Part shown: piece by piece, positions 62,278 through 64,000 of the stretch
Numbering within the stretch: position 1 is the first letter of the stretch
How the letters are laid out: every line of letters begins with the position of its first letter
Position numbers and translations under genes: made by a program
Assembly (NCBI RefSeq): GCF_001649575.2
Contig: NC_051449.1
Location: forward strand, 23,515,631 to 23,579,630
Source of the DNA: Kryptolebias marmoratus
Lineage: Eukaryota > Chordata > Actinopteri > Cyprinodontiformes > Rivulidae
DNA length: 64,000 nucleotides
Direction: 5' to 3'
The notes under the pieces: model-generated
Told to the model about the DNA's origin: nothing
The model's input: only the letters and a program-made list of their open reading frames with translations
Databases searched by the model: none

Positions 62278-64000
62278 GTAAGTAAAGCCCCCCCAACACA
62301 CACACACACACTTACTGACAGACTTAAGGCGACTTACTTGACAAAATCTCCCTCTAAATGTGGCGAGCCATCTGCTGATTGAGGCCATAAAGAAGCTTAA
62401 ATTACTAACAATTAAAACCAGTTAATCTAATCGCAGAACTCCGCACAACCTAGGTCCACAAATAACAAAAAGACGATTTATAACTCAGTCTGATGCCGCG
62501 TTTAACATGAGTTTATTTTGTTGTATTACAGTTCAGCCAAAAAAGAGCAAATAAAAAAGAGAAATAAAAAACGCATTCAAGAAATCTACAACATAATATG
62601 TACAAAAGTATTTTTATTCACCAAAGAACCTTTTTTTTAAAAAAAAGAACTAATTGATCAAAACAGACAAAAAAAGTCAAAATGCCACAAAAACTAAATG
62701 AAATGTACATTAATTCTCAATAAATTATTTTACAATGTTTTAGAGTTAATACCAGGCTTATTTTTAAAATCATTTGAGTAGTTTTAGTTTTAAAATATAC
62801 TAAGTCCTGAATTGTTACAATTTAACATTCAATGCAAGATAAAAGCTGCACTTCTGAGTGGTGTTGTTTACAATTCTTATTCTTATGCTTCTGTAGAATT
62901 AAAACTGGATAGTTTTTTTTAGAATAGAAAAGAATACAATACAACTCTTTTTTTGTCCCTCAGGGGGGAAATTAACATCCTTCCAACAGCAAAGTTTGGC
63001 TATAGCTCAAAACATACAAACACTTTGGAAATAGAAAAATAGTACATGATAAATACAAAGTACTAGATTTGTAATAAAGTGGGTTAAGAAAAACACTGAA
63101 TGACATTCTGCTTAAAACTTTGCTTGTTCCCTTCTCACAACTGACAAACCAGCACCCTAAAAATGAATAATAGTAACATTTTATCTCTTGTTATGTTATT
63201 TTATATTTGGATTTTAGAATAGCTTTTGTATAGGAAAGAAACAGTGTTAAAGGTATTATTTCAACATTTTTCATGAATTAATTAAACACATTCTTCAATC
63301 ATTTTGAGTTTTTGAAACTCTGTGCTAAAATTTCTACCAGGTATTTATGATCAAACCTAATGTAAATAAATTGTGAAAAGAAACTACTGCAGCACAATAA
63401 ACACTTTCTTTAGTTGGTACCATTTACTGGGTGCAGACCAGCATGGAAAAGGTGGGGTTTTTTCACCCACTACGTTTTGGTCTCATCTTCTTACTGGTTT
63501 TTTTTATTATTATTATTTGTTTGTTTGTTTCTTTTTCAAACATTTTAAAGAGAAAATCAAAATAACTCAAATCAAGTCATGATGCTAAATTTCACTTGTA
63601 AGAAATAAATAAACTCGTTTTAGAGAATACATTTAAGGCCAAGTCTGTGGTTCTGTCTGCTCATAGGTGGGAAGTGGGTGAAAGGTGACCATGTCTGAGG
63701 CAGCCGTTGGGTTAAATCGGTCGGTACAGATTTCAGTAAAACCCTCTGAGCTCTGACATCAGCAGCACTGAAGGAATAAGGGGGAAACGGGCAAGTTTTA
63801 CTGGCAAAGTTTCAACTGGGAGAAAGTTCACTGGTCTCTGCGCATTCAGTCAGGGTCAAGCAGCTTTACTGGATTACTCACACTGATAAATGTGTGGGTG
63901 TGTGAGGAGGAGGAGAGTCCAGGGGTGCTGCAGTGTTTTCAGATAACCCTTTTGCCTGAGTCAAAGGAGGAAAACTGGAAAAACAGTCTAAATTTATTTG
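62278..64000 (+). other. angptl4 intron 3 (5' part)
   Basis: Contains a CA repeat near 62297-62311 and a Rex1-like tail near 62935-62985 (ACAACTCTTTTTTTGTCCC...GGGGAAATT). No fibrinogen-domain exon is found before the window ends. The last 350 bp are less AT-rich and carry the DR1 site. Confidence 0.6.
63676..63688 (+). promoter_or_regulatory. DR1 (PPAR/RXR-type) site in angptl4 intron 3
   Basis: GGGTGA-A-AGGTGA: two direct nuclear-receptor half-sites (both fit RGKTSA) with a 1-bp spacer. PPARs regulate mammalian ANGPTL4 through an element in intron 3, and intron 3 enhancers are reported for zebrafish angptl4. Function here is inferred. Confidence 0.5.

Overview
The window is nuclear DNA from a teleost fish, probably a percomorph. 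Three vertebrate genes are present with GT-AG introns, and they sit in a dense background of fish-type repeats: L2, Rex1, RTE and L1/Tx1-like LINEs, Tc1 and hAT elements, a tRNA-derived SINE and solo LTRs. The species cannot be named from the sequence. Three assembly gaps occur (17255-17794, 28679-28702, 38628-39445).

Genes. (1) Minus strand, 15200-10146: a complete four-exon gene for a 536-aa silent voltage-gated K+ channel subunit of the Kv8.2 (KCNV2) type. (2) Plus strand, 20382-26675: rps28, encoding the 69-aa small-subunit ribosomal protein eS28. It has three coding exons plus a 3' UTR exon; intron 2 carries a recent LINE insertion and intron 3 an old Tc1-like element. (3) Plus strand, from 60864: the first three coding exons (234 codons) of angptl4. 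The fibrinogen-like exons lie beyond the right edge. RPS28 and ANGPTL4 are also close neighbours on human 19p13.2, which supports the angptl4 assignment.

Layout. 1-10 kb: LTRs, L2 and Tc1 debris downstream of kcnv2. 10.1-15.2 kb: kcnv2, with two repeat families in its introns. 15.2-20.3 kb: kcnv2 promoter, a SINE, then a broken and apparently spliced transposon-like gene (16270-18368) interrupted by an hAT element. 20.3-26.7 kb: rps28. 26.7-58.2 kb: about 31 kb almost entirely of nested transposable elements, with no host gene recognised. 58.2-60.7 kb: angptl4 upstream region. 60.7-64 kb: angptl4 promoter, exons 1-3 and the start of intron 3, which contains a DR1 (PPAR-type) site.

The three host genes do not form a pathway; they are simply linked. 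The least familiar material is repetitive: a candidate DNA transposon with inverted pairs of a GTTACAGGGTTGAA motif around a coiled-coil gene, a repeat family carrying an internal AGCTAAAAGTAGCAAAA-like minisatellite and a palindromic end, and a very abundant family made of a head plus one to three tandem units of roughly 300 bp.
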